DNA of 64,000 nt from Saccharopolyspora hordei (GCF_013410345.1 NZ_JACCFJ010000001.1:4945001-5009000); one strand, 5' to 3'. Counted from the stretch's first letter, positions 8,426-18,129 are shown. Translations and numbers: made by a program. The notes: generated by a model not told the origin, from the letters alone.

Positions 8426-10177
8426 ATGCCCCAGTTGCGCATCGCACTCGCCCAGGTCAACGCATGCGTCGGTGACGTCGCCGGGAACAGCTCCATGGTC
8501 GTGGAGTGGACCCGCCGCGCGGTGCAGGAGGGCGCCCACCTGGTCGCCTTCCCCGAGATGGTGCTGTCCGGTTACCCGGTCGAGGACCTCGCGCTGCGCC
8601 GGTCCTTCGCCGCGGCCAACCTCGCCGAGGTCGAGCGGCTGGCCCGCCGGTTGCTGGACGAGGGGTGCGGTGACGCGCTGGTGGTCGTCGGGCACCTCGG
8701 CCGCGACGACCAGGGGCCGCGCAACTCGGCGTCGCTGCTCCACGGCGGCGAGGTCGTGGCGACCTACCACAAGCACCACCTGCCGAACTACGGCGTGTTC
8801 GACGAGGCCCGCTACTTCGCGCCCGGTTTCGACCTGCCGATCGTGCGGTTCCACGGGCTCGACGTCGGCGTGGTGATCTGCGAGGACATCTGGCAGAACG
8901 GCGGGCCGGTGGCCGCGCTGGGCGAGGTCGGCGTCGACCTGGTGGTGTGCCTCAACGGCTCGCCGTACGAGCGGGCCAAGGACGACCTGCGCACCCCGCT
9001 GGTCGTGCGGCGGGCCGCGGAGGCCGGTGCCCCGCTGGCCTACGTGAACCTGGTCGGTGCGCAGGACGAGCTGGTCTTCGACGGCGACTCGATGATCGCC
9101 GCGGCGGACGGCGAGATCCTCACGCGCGCGCCGCAGTTCTCCGAGCACCTGGTGCTGCAGGACCTCGACCTGACCGCCGGCGGGTACACCTCGACGACGG
9201 TGTCCAGCGACAGCGAGCCCGGCCCGATGCGGCTGCCCGCCTTCGACGTGCAGCGGATCGTCGTGCAGCCCGACCCGCTGCCGCCGTACGAGCCGCTGCC
9301 GCCCGCTCCCCCGGCCGAGCCGCTGGACGACGAGGCCGAGGTGTGGGGCGCGCTGGTCACCGGGCTGCGGGACTACGTGCACAAGAACGGCTTCCGCTCG
9401 GTGACCTTCGGGTTCTCCGGTGGCATCGACTCGGCCGTCGTCGCGGCGCTGGCGGTCGACGCGCTCGGCGCGGACGCGGTGCACGGGGTCTCGATGCCGT
9501 CGCACTACTCCTCGGAGCACTCGCGGTCCGACGCCGCCGAGCTGGCGAAGCGCCTCGGCTGCCACTTCGAGGTCCAGCCGATCGCCGACATGGTCGACGT
9601 GTACGTGCGGCAGCTGGGCCTGACCGGGCTGGCCGAGGAGAACGTGCAGGCCCGCGCCCGCGGCGTGCTGCTCATGGCGCTGTCCAACCAGCGCGGGCAC
9701 CTGGTGCTGGCGACCGGGAACAAGACCGAGCTGGCGGTGGGCTACTCGACCATCTACGGCGACGCGGTGGGCGCCTTCGCGCCGATCAAGGACGTGCCGA
9801 AGACGCTGGTGTGGAAGCTGGCGAAGTGGCGCAACGCGGACGCCGAGAAGCGCGGCGAGGTGCCGCCGATCCCGGAGAACTCGATCACCAAGCCGCCGTC
9901 GGCGGAGCTGCGGCCGGGCCAGGTGGACCAGGACTCGCTGCCCGAGTACGACGTGCTCGACGTGGTGCTGGACGGCTACGTGGAGGGCGACAAGGGCTAC
10001 GCGGACCTGATCTCCGACGGCTTCGACGCCGAGCTGGTGGAGCGGGTGCTGCAGATGGTGGACCGCGCCGAGTACAAGCGGCGGCAGTACCCGCCGGGGA
10101 CGAAGATCACGTTCAAGGCGTTCGGCCGGGACCGGCGGCTGCCGCTGACCAACCGCTGGCGCGAAGTCGCGCCGTGA
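8426..10177 (+). CDS. nadE: Glutamine-dependent NAD+ synthetase
   Basis: 583 residues from ATG 8426 (MPQLRIALAQVNACVGD); an in-frame GTG at 8408 is an unlikely start. Residues 1-270 form a nitrilase-type glutaminase with its triad in AFPEMVLSGYP (Glu), TYHKHHLPNYG (Lys) and VVICEDIWQNGG (Cys). Residues from about 305 form the ammonia-using synthetase, with the pyrophosphatase loop FGFSGGIDSAVV near 336. Together they amidate deamido-NAD to NAD in the cytoplasm. It is the shorter actinobacterial type, well below the 679 residues of the M. tuberculosis enzyme. It is divergent from the lipoprotein gene across 83 bases. Confidence 0.95.
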   Translation: MPQLRIALAQVNACVGDVAGNSSMVVEWTRRAVQEGAHLVAFPEMVLSGYPVEDLALRRSFAAANLAEVERLARRLLDEGCGDALVVVGHLGRDDQGPRNSASLLHGGEVVATYHKHHLPNYGVFDEARYFAPGFDLPIVRFHGLDVGVVICEDIWQNGGPVAALGEVGVDLVVCLNGSPYERAKDDLRTPLVVRRAAEAGAPLAYVNLVGAQDELVFDGDSMIAAADGEILTRAPQFSEHLVLQDLDLTAGGYTSTTVSSDSEPGPMRLPAFDVQRIVVQPDPLPPYEPLPPAPPAEPLDDEAEVWGALVTGLRDYVHKNGFRSVTFGFSGGIDSAVVAALAVDALGADAVHGVSMPSHYSSEHSRSDAAELAKRLGCHFEVQPIADMVDVYVRQLGLTGLAEENVQARARGVLLMALSNQRGHLVLATGNKTELAVGYSTIYGDAVGAFAPIKDVPKTLVWKLAKWRNADAEKRGEVPPIPENSITKPPSAELRPGQVDQDSLPEYDVLDVVLDGYVEGDKGYADLISDGFDAELVERVLQMVDRAEYKRRQYPPGTKITFKAFGRDRRLPLTNRWREVAP

Positions 10178-10395
10178 CCCCGCGGCCCCGCCCCGGCGCC
10201 CGGTGTGCGCGGTGCCGCCGCGACTCCAGTGGGAGTCGGGCCCTGGTCCCCGTTGTGGTCGCGGACCGTCGGCACGACGCCGCCGGACACGCCGACGGTG
10301 TGCCGGGTGGACCGGGACCTCGAGGGGAGTGGGGCGGCTGATCCCCACCGGGATCGCGCCCGTCGGCGCGGGGTCGATCGAAGGAGGGACGTCGG

Positions 10396-13386
10396 GTGTG
10401 GGCCGTGCACGCGTTGTGCACCGGGGACGGGCGTCTGGTGCTGTGGGCGGAGGACTCCGAGCTCCCGGCACGGGTCCCCGGGCGCGCGCCGCGCGGTCCG
10501 CTGGCGCACCCCTTCGCCGTCGCCGGTGAGGCGCTGCGCGACGGCCTGGGCGCGGAGCGGTCCGAGGTCGTCGCCACCCACGTCCAGCTGCCGTCCTACG
10601 CCTCCGCACCGGTCCCGTCCCCGGAACTGGTCCGGGACCCGCTGACCGCCGGTCCCACGCCGCGCGGGAAGCTCCGGCTGCGCGAGTGGGTGGTCCCCGC
10701 CGTGTCCTGCCACCCGGCCGAGGTGGCCGAGCTGCTCGACGAGGGCGGGCCCGGCTGCCGGTTCGGGGCGTCGGCGCGCTTCCTGCGCGGCCTCACCGAG
10801 TGGGCCGAGCAGCTGGTGTCGCGCGGGCGGGTGCTGCCCGCGCTGGTCGACGCCGACGGGGAGCCGACCGCGCGGTGGCGACCGGTGCTCTCCAGCACCG
10901 ACTCGGCGCACTTCGTGGCACTGCGCGACGCGATGCCCCCGGCGTTCCGCTGCGCACGCGGCGACGCACCGGCCGAGGTGCTGCGCACCGCGGTGGAGGC
11001 GCTGGTCGACGGCCTCGTGCGCGGCCGGGTCGCGGACCTGGAGCCGGCCCACGGCCGGACCGCGGCGGCGGCGTGGCTGAGGGCGCTGACCGGGGACCCG
11101 CGGGTCGACGGCGCGGCGGGACGGCTCCGCGGGCTCGCGCGGGAGCTGGACGCCTGGCGGGCCAGCGGCGGCCAGGACAAGCCGGTGCGCACCTGCTTCC
11201 GGTTGCACGCACCCGAGGACGACGACGAGGACTGGTGCCTGGAGTTCCTGCTGCAGGCCGCGGACGACCCGAGCGTGCTGGTGCCGGCCAGCGAGGTGTG
11301 GCGCGCGCACGGCGGTGTCCTGCAGCGCTGGGTCGACGAGCCGGAGGAGCTGCTGCTGGCCGACCTCGGCGCGGCCAGCCGGATCGTCCCCGCGCTGGAC
11401 GCGGCGCTGCGCGTGCCGCACCCGAGCGAGCTGCTGCTCGACGTCGACGGCGCCCACGAGTTCCTCACGCACGCGGCACTGCTGGACCAGGCGGGGTTCG
11501 GCGTGCTGCTGCCGTCCTGGTGGGGACGCCCCGAGCAGCTCGGGCTGAAGCTGACCGCGACCAGCACCGGGACCACGGGCGCGGTGACCAAGGAGTCCGG
11601 CGTCGGCCTGGCCGACCTGGTCGACTACCGCTGGGACCTGGCGCTGGGCACCGAGCAGCTGACCGAGGCGGAGCTGGAGGAGCTGGCCGCCGCGAAGGTC
11701 CCGCTGGTGCGGCTGCGCGGCCGGTGGGTGCGGCTCGACCGCGAGCGGCTCGCGGCCGGGCTGGCGTTCCTGGAGCGCTCCGGCAGCGGGCAGATGACCG
11801 CCGGCGACGTGCTGCTGCAGGCCGGACTGCCCGCCGAGGACGAGCAGCGGCCGATGCCGGTGGTGGAGGTCGACGCGCGGGGCTGGGTCGGCGACCTGCT
11901 GTCCGGCCAGCTCGAACAGCGCCTGGAACCGGTGGAGCCGCCCGCGGGGTTCACCGCGACGTTGCGGCCCTACCAGCAGCGCGGCCTGGCCTGGCTGGCG
12001 TTCCTGGACCGGCTCGGGCTGGGCGCCTGCCTCGCCGACGACATGGGCCTGGGCAAGACCGTGCAACTGCTGGCGCTGGAGGTGCTGGCGCGCGAGCGCG
12101 GTCCGCGCGGACCGACGCTGCTGGTGTGCCCGATGTCGGTGGTGGGCAACTGGCAGCGGGAGGCGGCCCGGTTCGCCCCGTCGCTGGCGGTGCACGTCCA
12201 CCACGGCTCCGACCGGCTCACCGGCGAGGCCCTGCGGGAGGAGGTCGGCCGGTACGACCTGGTGATCACCACCTACCCGCTGGCCGCGCGGGACGCGGAC
12301 GCGCTGCGCGAGGTCCGCTGGGACCGGGTGGTGCTCGACGAGGCGCAGAACGTCAAGAACAGCCGCTCCCGGCAGGCCCAGGCGGTGCGCGGGCTGTCCG
12401 CGCGGCAGCGGATCGCGCTGACCGGCACGCCGGTGGAGAACCGGCTGGCCGAGCTGTGGTCCATCCTGGACTTCGCCAACCCCGGGATGCTCGGTCCGCT
12501 GAGCACGTTCCGGGCGCGGTTCGCGGTGCCGATCGAGCGCGACGGCGACACCGAGGCGGCCGGGCGGCTGCGCCGCGTCACCGGCCCCTTCGTGCTGCGG
12601 CGGGTGAAGACCGATCCGGCGATCATCGACGACCTGCCGGACAAGGTCGAGATGAAGCAGCTGTGCAACCTCACCGCCGAGCAGGCCTCGCTGTACCAGG
12701 CGGTGGTGGACGACATGCTGGCGCGCATCGACGACAGCGAGGGCGTGGAGCGGCGCGGCCTGGTGCTGGCGACCATGTCGAAGCTCAAGCAGGTGTGCAA
12801 CCACCCGGCGCAGCTGCTCGGCGACGGCTCCCCGCTGCCCGGCCGGTCCGGCAAGGTGGCGCGGCTGGAGGAGATCCTCGAGTCGGTGCTGGCCGAGGGC
12901 GACAAGGCGCTGTGCTTCACGCAGTTCGCGGGCTTCGCCGGGATGCTCGTGCCGCACCTGGCGGCCCGGTTCGACACCGAGGTGCTGCTGCTGCACGGCG
13001 GGACGCCGAAGCGGGAGCGCGACGAGCTGGTCCGCCGGTTCCAGGAGGCCGACGGCCCGGCGGTCTTCCTGCTCTCGCTCAAGGCCGGCGGGACCGGGTT
13101 GACGCTCACCGCCGCCAACCACGTCATCCACCTCGACCGGTGGTGGAACCCGGCGGTCGAGGACCAGGCCACCGACCGGGCGTTCCGCATCGGGCAGCGC
13201 CGGGACGTGCAGGTCCGCAAGCTGACCTGCATCGGCACCCTGGAGGAGAAGGTCGACCGGTTGATGGCGGACAAGAAGGCCCTGGCGCGGCTGGTGGTCG
13301 GGTCCGGCGAGAACTGGCTGACCGAGCTGTCCACCAGCCAGCTGCGCGAACTGGTGTCGCTGGAAGCGGAGGCCGTCGGTGAGTGA
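10396..13386 (+). CDS. SNF2-family DNA helicase/translocase, HelZ-like
   Basis: 996 residues from a GTG with a textbook AAGGAGG nine bases upstream. The first 500 residues carry the bacterial SNF2-associated region. The motor follows: motif Q/I near 545 (DDMGLGKTVQLLAL), motif II DEAQ near 650, motif III LTGTPVENRL, and the second RecA lobe with LLLHGGTPKRERDELV, SLKAGGTGLTL and DRWWNPAVEDQATDRAFRIGQ. Such proteins move along double-stranded DNA with ATP. The next gene overlaps by eight bases and encodes a SWIM zinc-finger protein, a pairing that recurs in actinobacteria. Its cellular job (repair, transcription clearance or defence) is not established by this sequence. Confidence 0.93.
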   Translation: MWAVHALCTGDGRLVLWAEDSELPARVPGRAPRGPLAHPFAVAGEALRDGLGAERSEVVATHVQLPSYASAPVPSPELVRDPLTAGPTPRGKLRLREWVVPAVSCHPAEVAELLDEGGPGCRFGASARFLRGLTEWAEQLVSRGRVLPALVDADGEPTARWRPVLSSTDSAHFVALRDAMPPAFRCARGDAPAEVLRTAVEALVDGLVRGRVADLEPAHGRTAAAAWLRALTGDPRVDGAAGRLRGLARELDAWRASGGQDKPVRTCFRLHAPEDDDEDWCLEFLLQAADDPSVLVPASEVWRAHGGVLQRWVDEPEELLLADLGAASRIVPALDAALRVPHPSELLLDVDGAHEFLTHAALLDQAGFGVLLPSWWGRPEQLGLKLTATSTGTTGAVTKESGVGLADLVDYRWDLALGTEQLTEAELEELAAAKVPLVRLRGRWVRLDRERLAAGLAFLERSGSGQMTAGDVLLQAGLPAEDEQRPMPVVEVDARGWVGDLLSGQLEQRLEPVEPPAGFTATLRPYQQRGLAWLAFLDRLGLGACLADDMGLGKTVQLLALEVLARERGPRGPTLLVCPMSVVGNWQREAARFAPSLAVHVHHGSDRLTGEALREEVGRYDLVITTYPLAARDADALREVRWDRVVLDEAQNVKNSRSRQAQAVRGLSARQRIALTGTPVENRLAELWSILDFANPGMLGPLSTFRARFAVPIERDGDTEAAGRLRRVTGPFVLRRVKTDPAIIDDLPDKVEMKQLCNLTAEQASLYQAVVDDMLARIDDSEGVERRGLVLATMSKLKQVCNHPAQLLGDGSPLPGRSGKVARLEEILESVLAEGDKALCFTQFAGFAGMLVPHLAARFDTEVLLLHGGTPKRERDELVRRFQEADGPAVFLLSLKAGGTGLTLTAANHVIHLDRWWNPAVEDQATDRAFRIGQRRDVQVRKLTCIGTLEEKVDRLMADKKALARLVVGSGENWLTELSTSQLRELVSLEAEAVGE

Positions 13387-14203
13387 GCAGCGCGGGTTCT
13401 CCCGCTTCGGCAAGCCGATCCGCGTCGAGGGTGGGCTGAAGGCGCGCAGCACGCGCGGCGAGATCGCGCAGACCTGGTGGTCGCGCCGGTTCATCGAGGT
13501 GCTGGAGTCGTTCGGCATGGGCGGCCGGCTGCAGCGCGGCAAGAACTATGCGCGCTCCGGCCAGGTGCTGAACCTGACGCTGTCGACCAGCGTGGTCGTG
13601 GGACTGGTGCAGGGTTCCCGGCCGGAGCCGTACCGGGCGCGCATCGGTGTCAAGGCGCTCTCGGCGGAGCAGTGGGACCAGGTCGAGCGAGCGCTGGCCG
13701 GGCAAGCGCTGTACGCGGCGAAGCTGCTGGCCGGGGAGATGCCGGAGGACGTCGAGCAGATCTTCGCCGGACTGGGCCTGGAGCTGTTCCCGACGACCAT
13801 GCGCGAGCTGACCATGGACTGCTCGTGCCCGGACTGGGAGATCCCGTGCAAGCACCTGGCCGCGACCTGCTACCTGCTGGCGGAGACCTTCGACGCCGAC
13901 CCGTTCCAGATCCTCGCCTGGCGCGGCCGGTCCCGCGACGAGCTGCTGGACCGCTTGCGGGAGCTCCGCGGCACGGCGAGCGGCCCGGCCCCGGCGGACC
14001 CCGAGGACGCCGCGCCGCTGTCGGAGCACCTGGACACCTTCTGGACGGCACCCGAGCCCCCGGCCCCGCCGGCGGTCCCGGACGCCACGGCGCCGGACGC
14101 GCTGCTCGACGAGCTCGACCCGCTGCCGGTGGCGGTCGACGGTGAACCGGTGGTGGAGCTGCTGCGGCCCGCCTACCGCGCGATGACCCGACGACCCCTG
14201 TGA
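13379..14203 (+). CDS. SWIM zinc-finger protein, partner of the SNF2 helicase
   Basis: 274 residues; GTG start at 13379 inside the end of the helicase gene, so translation is coupled. The SWIM motif CxCx(n)CxH is seen as CSCPDWEIPCKH near residues 147-158, which should bind one zinc ion. The N-terminus (FGKPIRVEGGLKARS, QTWWSRRFIEVLES) is typical of proteins encoded beside HelZ-type helicases. The C-terminal 90 residues are proline- and alanine-rich and probably flexible. Likely role: DNA or partner binding for the helicase. That is inference from the gene pairing; no enzyme motif is visible. Confidence 0.88.
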   Translation: MSEQRGFSRFGKPIRVEGGLKARSTRGEIAQTWWSRRFIEVLESFGMGGRLQRGKNYARSGQVLNLTLSTSVVVGLVQGSRPEPYRARIGVKALSAEQWDQVERALAGQALYAAKLLAGEMPEDVEQIFAGLGLELFPTTMRELTMDCSCPDWEIPCKHLAATCYLLAETFDADPFQILAWRGRSRDELLDRLRELRGTASGPAPADPEDAAPLSEHLDTFWTAPEPPAPPAVPDATAPDALLDELDPLPVAVDGEPVVELLRPAYRAMTRRPL

Positions 14204-14323
14204 TCGGCGCCACGGCGGGGCGGCGCCCTCACCGGTGCGGCACGACGCTCGCGCGGTGCGCACACGGGAGGGCGACCCACCCGCTCCTCGGTCCGATCGG
14301 CGCAGGTCAGAGCAGTGCCGACC

Positions 14324-14369
14324 GGACCGCAGGAGGGAGGTACCCCCAGCAACCCCCTTCCTGCGGTCC
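14324..14369. terminator. Long hairpin, probable terminator
   Basis: Arms GGACCGCAGGA (14324-14334) and TCCTGCGGTCC (14359-14369) pair over 11 bases, with more partial pairing inside (GGG against CCC). It lies 120 bases after the SWIM gene stop. It could end that transcript, or be a leader element of the following gene. No T-run follows, so termination is only likely. Confidence 0.45.
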
Positions 14370-14442
14370 CACGCGCTCCCTGCTCTTGAGACGCTTCCGC
14401 GCGCGATCGGTTGCATCCTCCTTTTCACCGTTTTTCCCATCT

Positions 14443-14462
14443 TGATCACCCCCCGGTGATCA
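14443..14462. promoter_or_regulatory. Perfect 8-4-8 palindrome upstream of the PheC-like gene
   Basis: TGATCACC and GGTGATCA flank CCCC, ending 79 bases before the ATG at 14542. The position fits a transcription-factor operator. A related but not identical palindrome (CGATCAC/GTGATCG, five-base centre) occurs at 50815-50833. The binding protein is unknown. Confidence 0.35.
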
Positions 14463-14541
14463 CGTCCGGAACCGCTCCGCACTGGCCTTTCGCGCGCCGA
14501 CGGGTTATGCATGTGCGGCGAAGATCGGAAAGGCGGGCGTC

Positions 14542-15345
14542 ATGCGGTGGAAGCAGGTCGGCATCGGGATGGTCGTGGCCGGGGTCGTCGCGGCGAGCGC
14601 GTCGTGCACCTCGGCACCGGAGGCCCCGGAACCCCCGGCCGCCGCGAACCGGCTGGACGAGGTCGTGCAGCGCGGGGAACTGCGGGTGTGCAGCACCGGG
14701 GACTACCGGCCCTTCACCTACCGCGACCAGGCCGGCGAGTGGAGCGGCATCGACGTCGACATGGCGCGCGACCTGGCCGGCCGGCTCGGGGTGGAGGCCA
14801 CCTTCGTGCCCACCACCTGGAAGACGCTGGTCGACGACTTCCGCGCCCGGTGCGACATCGCCGTCGGCGGGGTGTCGGTGACGCTGGAGCGCGCCCGGGA
14901 GGCGTTCTTCAGCGACGCCTACGTGGTGGACGGCAAGACGCCGATCACCCGCTGCGAGAACGCCGCCCGGTTCCAGACGCTGGAGCAGATCGACCAGCCC
15001 GGCGTCCGGGTCGTGGTGAACCCCGGCGGCACCAACGAGGAGTTCGCCCGGTCGCACCTCCAGCGGGCCACCATCGTCGACCACCCGGACAACAACACGA
15101 TCTTCCAGGAGATCGTCGACGGCCGGGCCGACCTGATGATGACCGACGCCACCGAGACCCGGTGGCAGGCCAAGCAGCACCCCGAGCTGTGCTCGGTGCA
15201 CCCGGACCAGCCGTTCACCTCCAGCGAGAAGGCCTACCTGCTGCCGCAGGGCGACGTGGTGTTCCAGCAGTACGTCGACCACTGGCTCGACCTCGCGATG
15301 CACGACGGCACCTACGCGCGCATCTCCGAGCCCTGGATCGGCTGA
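14542..15345 (+). CDS. PheC-like cyclohexadienyl dehydratase lipoprotein (SBP_bac_3 fold)
   Basis: 267 residues with a lipoprotein signal ending ASASC at residue 22. The rest has the periplasmic binding-protein type 3 fold. Several blocks match Pseudomonas PheC as I recall it: [58 protein letters not shown] and [10 protein letters not shown]. PheC turns prephenate into phenylpyruvate, and arogenate into phenylalanine, outside the cytoplasm. These blocks separate it from ordinary amino-acid binding proteins, and no ABC permease gene is nearby. The enzyme activity is inferred; a sensor or binding role remains possible. It is followed by panB after 154 bases. Confidence 0.75.
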   Translation: MRWKQVGIGMVVAGVVAASASCTSAPEAPEPPAAANRLDEVVQRGELRVCSTGDYRPFTYRDQAGEWSGIDVDMARDLAGRLGVEATFVPTTWKTLVDDFRARCDIAVGGVSVTLERAREAFFSDAYVVDGKTPITRCENAARFQTLEQIDQPGVRVVVNPGGTNEEFARSHLQRATIVDHPDNNTIFQEIVDGRADLMMTDATETRWQAKQHPELCSVHPDQPFTSSEKAYLLPQGDVVFQQYVDHWLDLAMHDGTYARISEPWIG

Positions 15346-15499
15346 CCGGACGGCGCGGTTCGTCCTGGCGGCGGGCCGGGGTGTGACGTTGCTCCGCGAG
15401 GTCTCGGCGGAGCCTGCAGGACCGTGCGACGCTGCTGGGTGCAACCATCCGCGACGACCCGGGGACCTGCCGAGCAGGCCTCGAGGGAACAGGACGGTC

Positions 15500-16357
15500 A
15501 TGATGAGTGCTGCCCAGAACCAGGGCGAGACAGCCGCCCCGTACGGCTCCACCCCGACCCGGCGGCGGGTCCGCGTCCACCACCTCCAGCAGATGAAGGA
15601 GCGCGGCGAACCCTGGCCGATGCTCACCTCCTACGACATGTACACCGCGCGGATCTTCGACCAGGCCGGGATCCCGGTGCTGCTGGTCGGCGACTCGGCG
15701 GCCAACAACGTCTACGGCTACGAGTCCTCGCTGCCGGTGACCGTGGACGAGATGCTGCCGCTGGTCCGCGCCGTGACCCGCTCCGCCGAGCACGCGCTGG
15801 TGGTCGCCGACCTGCCGTTCGGCTCCTACCAGGCCTCGCCGGAGCAGGCGCTGGCCACCGCGACGCGGTTCATGAAGGAAGGCCGCGCGCACGCGGTCAA
15901 GCTCGAGGGCGGGCGGCGCTACGCCCCGCAGATCGAGGCGCTGGTCTCGGCCGGCATCCCGGTGATGGGCCACGTCGGCTTCACCCCGCAGAGCGAGCAC
16001 GGCCTCGGCGGCTACCGGGTGCAGGGCCGCGGGGACGCGGCCGAGGAGCTGCTGGCCGACGCGCGGGCGGTGCAGGAGGCCGGCGCGTTCGCCGTGGTGC
16101 TGGAGATGGTGACGGCGGACGCGGCCAAGCGGGTCACCGCTGAGCTGCGCATCCCGACGGTCGGCATCGGCGCGGGCCCGGACTGCGACGCGCAGGTGCT
16201 GGTGTGGACGGACATGTCGGGCATGAACACCGGCCGCACCGCGCGGTTCGTCAAGCGGTACGCCGACGTGGGCGGTGTGCTCGCCGACGCGGCCACCCGC
16301 TTCGCCGAGGACGTGCGCAGCCGGTCCTTCCCCGCCGCGGAGCACTCCTTCAGCTGA
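15500..16357 (+). CDS. panB: 3-methyl-2-oxobutanoate hydroxymethyltransferase (pantothenate synthesis)
   Basis: 285 residues. Start chosen at ATG 15500, with AGGA six bases upstream; a second ATG follows at 15503. The enzyme moves a hydroxymethyl group from methylene-tetrahydrofolate to ketoisovalerate, making ketopantoate, the first committed step towards pantothenate and CoA. Family blocks are [31 protein letters not shown] (magnesium-binding Asp), [14 protein letters not shown] and the ending [16 protein letters not shown]. It acts in the cytoplasm as a multimer. The 30-residue N-terminal tail before the barrel is usual for actinobacteria. A hairpin at about 15391-15413 lies in its leader. 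Confidence 0.95.
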   Translation: MMSAAQNQGETAAPYGSTPTRRRVRVHHLQQMKERGEPWPMLTSYDMYTARIFDQAGIPVLLVGDSAANNVYGYESSLPVTVDEMLPLVRAVTRSAEHALVVADLPFGSYQASPEQALATATRFMKEGRAHAVKLEGGRRYAPQIEALVSAGIPVMGHVGFTPQSEHGLGGYRVQGRGDAAEELLADARAVQEAGAFAVVLEMVTADAAKRVTAELRIPTVGIGAGPDCDAQVLVWTDMSGMNTGRTARFVKRYADVGGVLADAATRFAEDVRSRSFPAAEHSFS

Positions 16358-17097
16358 GGGTGCGGGCGCGGGAGCCGGGCTCCCGCGCCCCCAGCCGCAG
16401 GCGAACCGGGCCCACGGTTCCTCGGTCGTCCGGCGCACCGCCTCGAGCTGGTCCAGGACCTCGTCCAGCCGCCCGGGATCGGCGATGGACGCCAGCACAC
16501 CCCGGTAGAAGGCGTTGCGCATCGTCGCGGGCATCAGGTCGGAGGCGTCGAAGCACCGCGTGCCGTCCCCGCGGCGGATCTGGTCGACGATCCTCTCGTC
16601 GACCCCGCTGCCCGGGCGGGCGGCGTAGGCCCCCGGGCCCAGGTCGTCGATCGAGCAGACCCCGCTGCCCGGCTGCTCGACCCACACTCGCTGCCCCGCG
16701 CCGCCCGGAAGTCCAGGAACTGCCGCGCGGGCACGGAGTCCTCGAGCAGCACCGCCAAGTCCCCGGAGACGATCGACGGCCCGCCCGGTTCCGCGAACGG
16801 GACGAAGCCGACGTCCGGAGCGGACCAGGACGGGGGCAGCGGCTCGACCAGCCGCAGCAGCGCGACGTCCCGCGACCCGTCCTCGACGGAGCCGACGGGC
16901 TCGGTCGGCTTCGCGCGGTGCTCGCCCGGCTCGCCGAAGGGGAACACCACGCGCACCTCGTCGCGCTCGCCGACGACGTGCGCGCAGCTCACCACGAACT
17001 CGCCACCGAGCAGGACGCCCATCCCCAGCGGTCCGCGGTCGTCGAAGACCCGCAGGTGCGACCGCGCAAGCCCCGTCGAGCCCCCTTGGTCGAGCAC
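16358..17097 (-). pseudogene. Broken trypsin-like serine protease gene
   Basis: From GTG 17097 the frame encodes a trypsin-like N-terminus: VVSCAHVVGERDE holds the His and SRDVALLRLVEPLP holds the Asp. Near 16690 sensible coding moves to another frame, which reads VWVEQPGSGVCSIDDLGPG and RNAFYRGVLASIADPGRLD down to about 16360. The first frame runs on as low-complexity sequence to a stop at 16534. No GxSGxP serine block is found, and the second frame has no stop before it enters panB. So at least one frameshift and probably an internal deletion have occurred. Proteases with this N-terminus often open multidomain bacterial conflict proteins. A sequencing error could explain the frameshift but not the missing serine. 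Confidence 0.6.
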
Positions 17098-17151
17098 AGC
17101 CCGACGGTACGGCAGCCGGTCGCCGGAGCGACCGGGATCACGCGCCGACCA

Positions 17152-18129
17152 CTAGGCAGGCGGCGTGCCGTCGCCGAAGGGCTTGCCGCCCAAGGCTTCT
17201 CGGCCGTGCGGAGTGCGCCAACCGGACGAGTCCGGGCCGACCGGGACGATGCGCGTCGGGTTGATCTGGTCGTGCGTGGCGTAGTAGTGCCGCTTGATGT
17301 GGTCGAAGTCGACCGTGTCGCCGAAACCCGGCGTCTGGTAGAGGTCTCGCGCGTAGGCCCACAGCACCGGCATCTCGGTCAGCTTGTGCCGGTTGCACTT
17401 GAAGTGCCCGTGGTAGACCGCGTCGAAGCGGACCAGCGTGGTGAACAGCCGGACGTCGGCCTCGGTGATCGTGTCGCCGACGAGGTAGCGCTGGTTCGCC
17501 AACCGCTCGGACAGCCAGTCCAGGCGGGCGAAGAGCCGCTCGAAGGCCTCCTCGTAGGCCTGCTGCGAGGTGGCGAAGCCGCAGCGGTAGACGCCGTTGT
17601 TGACGTCGGCGTACACCAGCTCGTTGATCTCGTCGATCTCCGCGCGCAGGTGCTCGGGGTACAGCTGCGGGGCACCTTCGCGGTGGTGGGCGGCCCACTC
17701 CGTGGACAGGTCGAGGGTGATCTGCGGGTAGTCGTTGGTGACGACCTTGCGCTCGGCGACGTCCAGGATCGCCGGGACCGTGTACCGGCCGGAGAACTCC
17801 GGGTCGCTGGCGAGGTACGCCTCGGAGAGGAAGGAGATCCCGGTGACCGGGTCGCGGCCGTCCGGGTCGAGGGTGAACCGCCAGCCCCGCTCGTCGCGGA
17901 CCGGGTCCACCACGCCCAGCGACAGCACGTCCTCCAGGCCCAGCAGCCGCCGCACGATGACCGACCGGTGGGCCCACGGGCAGGCCAGGCTGACCACCAG
18001 CCGGTACCGCCCCGGTTCCACCGGCCAGCCCGACGCCCCGTCGGCGGTGATCCGGTCGGTGAACCGGTTCGCCTGCCGCACCCACTCGCCCCGCCTCGAC
18101 GTCTCCGCCTGGAACTGCGCCTCAGCCAT
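17152..18129 (-). CDS. Glutathionyl-hydroquinone-reductase-type protein (Xi-class GST fold)
   Basis: 325 residues. The thioredoxin-like N-terminal half contains the redox motif CPWAHRS near residues 50-56, and the all-helical C-terminal half carries the Xi-class pattern DVNNGVYRCGFA and VRFDAVYHGHFKCN. Family members reduce glutathionyl-hydroquinones. Actinobacteria make mycothiol rather than glutathione in most cases, so mycothiol adducts are the more likely substrate here (inference). Cytoplasmic. ATG 18129 is a clear start. The gene is divergent from the SDR gene at 18249. Confidence 0.9.
   Translation of the reverse strand: MAEAQFQAETSRRGEWVRQANRFTDRITADGASGWPVEPGRYRLVVSLACPWAHRSVIVRRLLGLEDVLSLGVVDPVRDERGWRFTLDPDGRDPVTGISFLSEAYLASDPEFSGRYTVPAILDVAERKVVTNDYPQITLDLSTEWAAHHREGAPQLYPEHLRAEIDEINELVYADVNNGVYRCGFATSQQAYEEAFERLFARLDWLSERLANQRYLVGDTITEADVRLFTTLVRFDAVYHGHFKCNRHKLTEMPVLWAYARDLYQTPGFGDTVDFDHIKRHYYATHDQINPTRIVPVGPDSSGWRTPHGREALGGKPFGDGTPPA

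Larger units (their letters stand above)
14204..14541. other. Noncoding region between the SWIM gene and the PheC-like gene
   Basis: 338 bases with no credible gene. It holds a long hairpin (14324-14369) and an 8-bp perfect palindrome (14443-14462). The stretch around 14405-14445 is clearly richer in A and T than its surroundings and is the likely promoter zone for the gene at 14542; no convincing -35/-10 pair was settled. An AAAGG-like ribosome site precedes the ATG. Confidence 0.5.

Noticed and set aside
9997..13542. Minus-strand open frame of 1181 codons
   Set aside because: Antisense to nadE and the SNF2 helicase, whose motifs are unmistakable.
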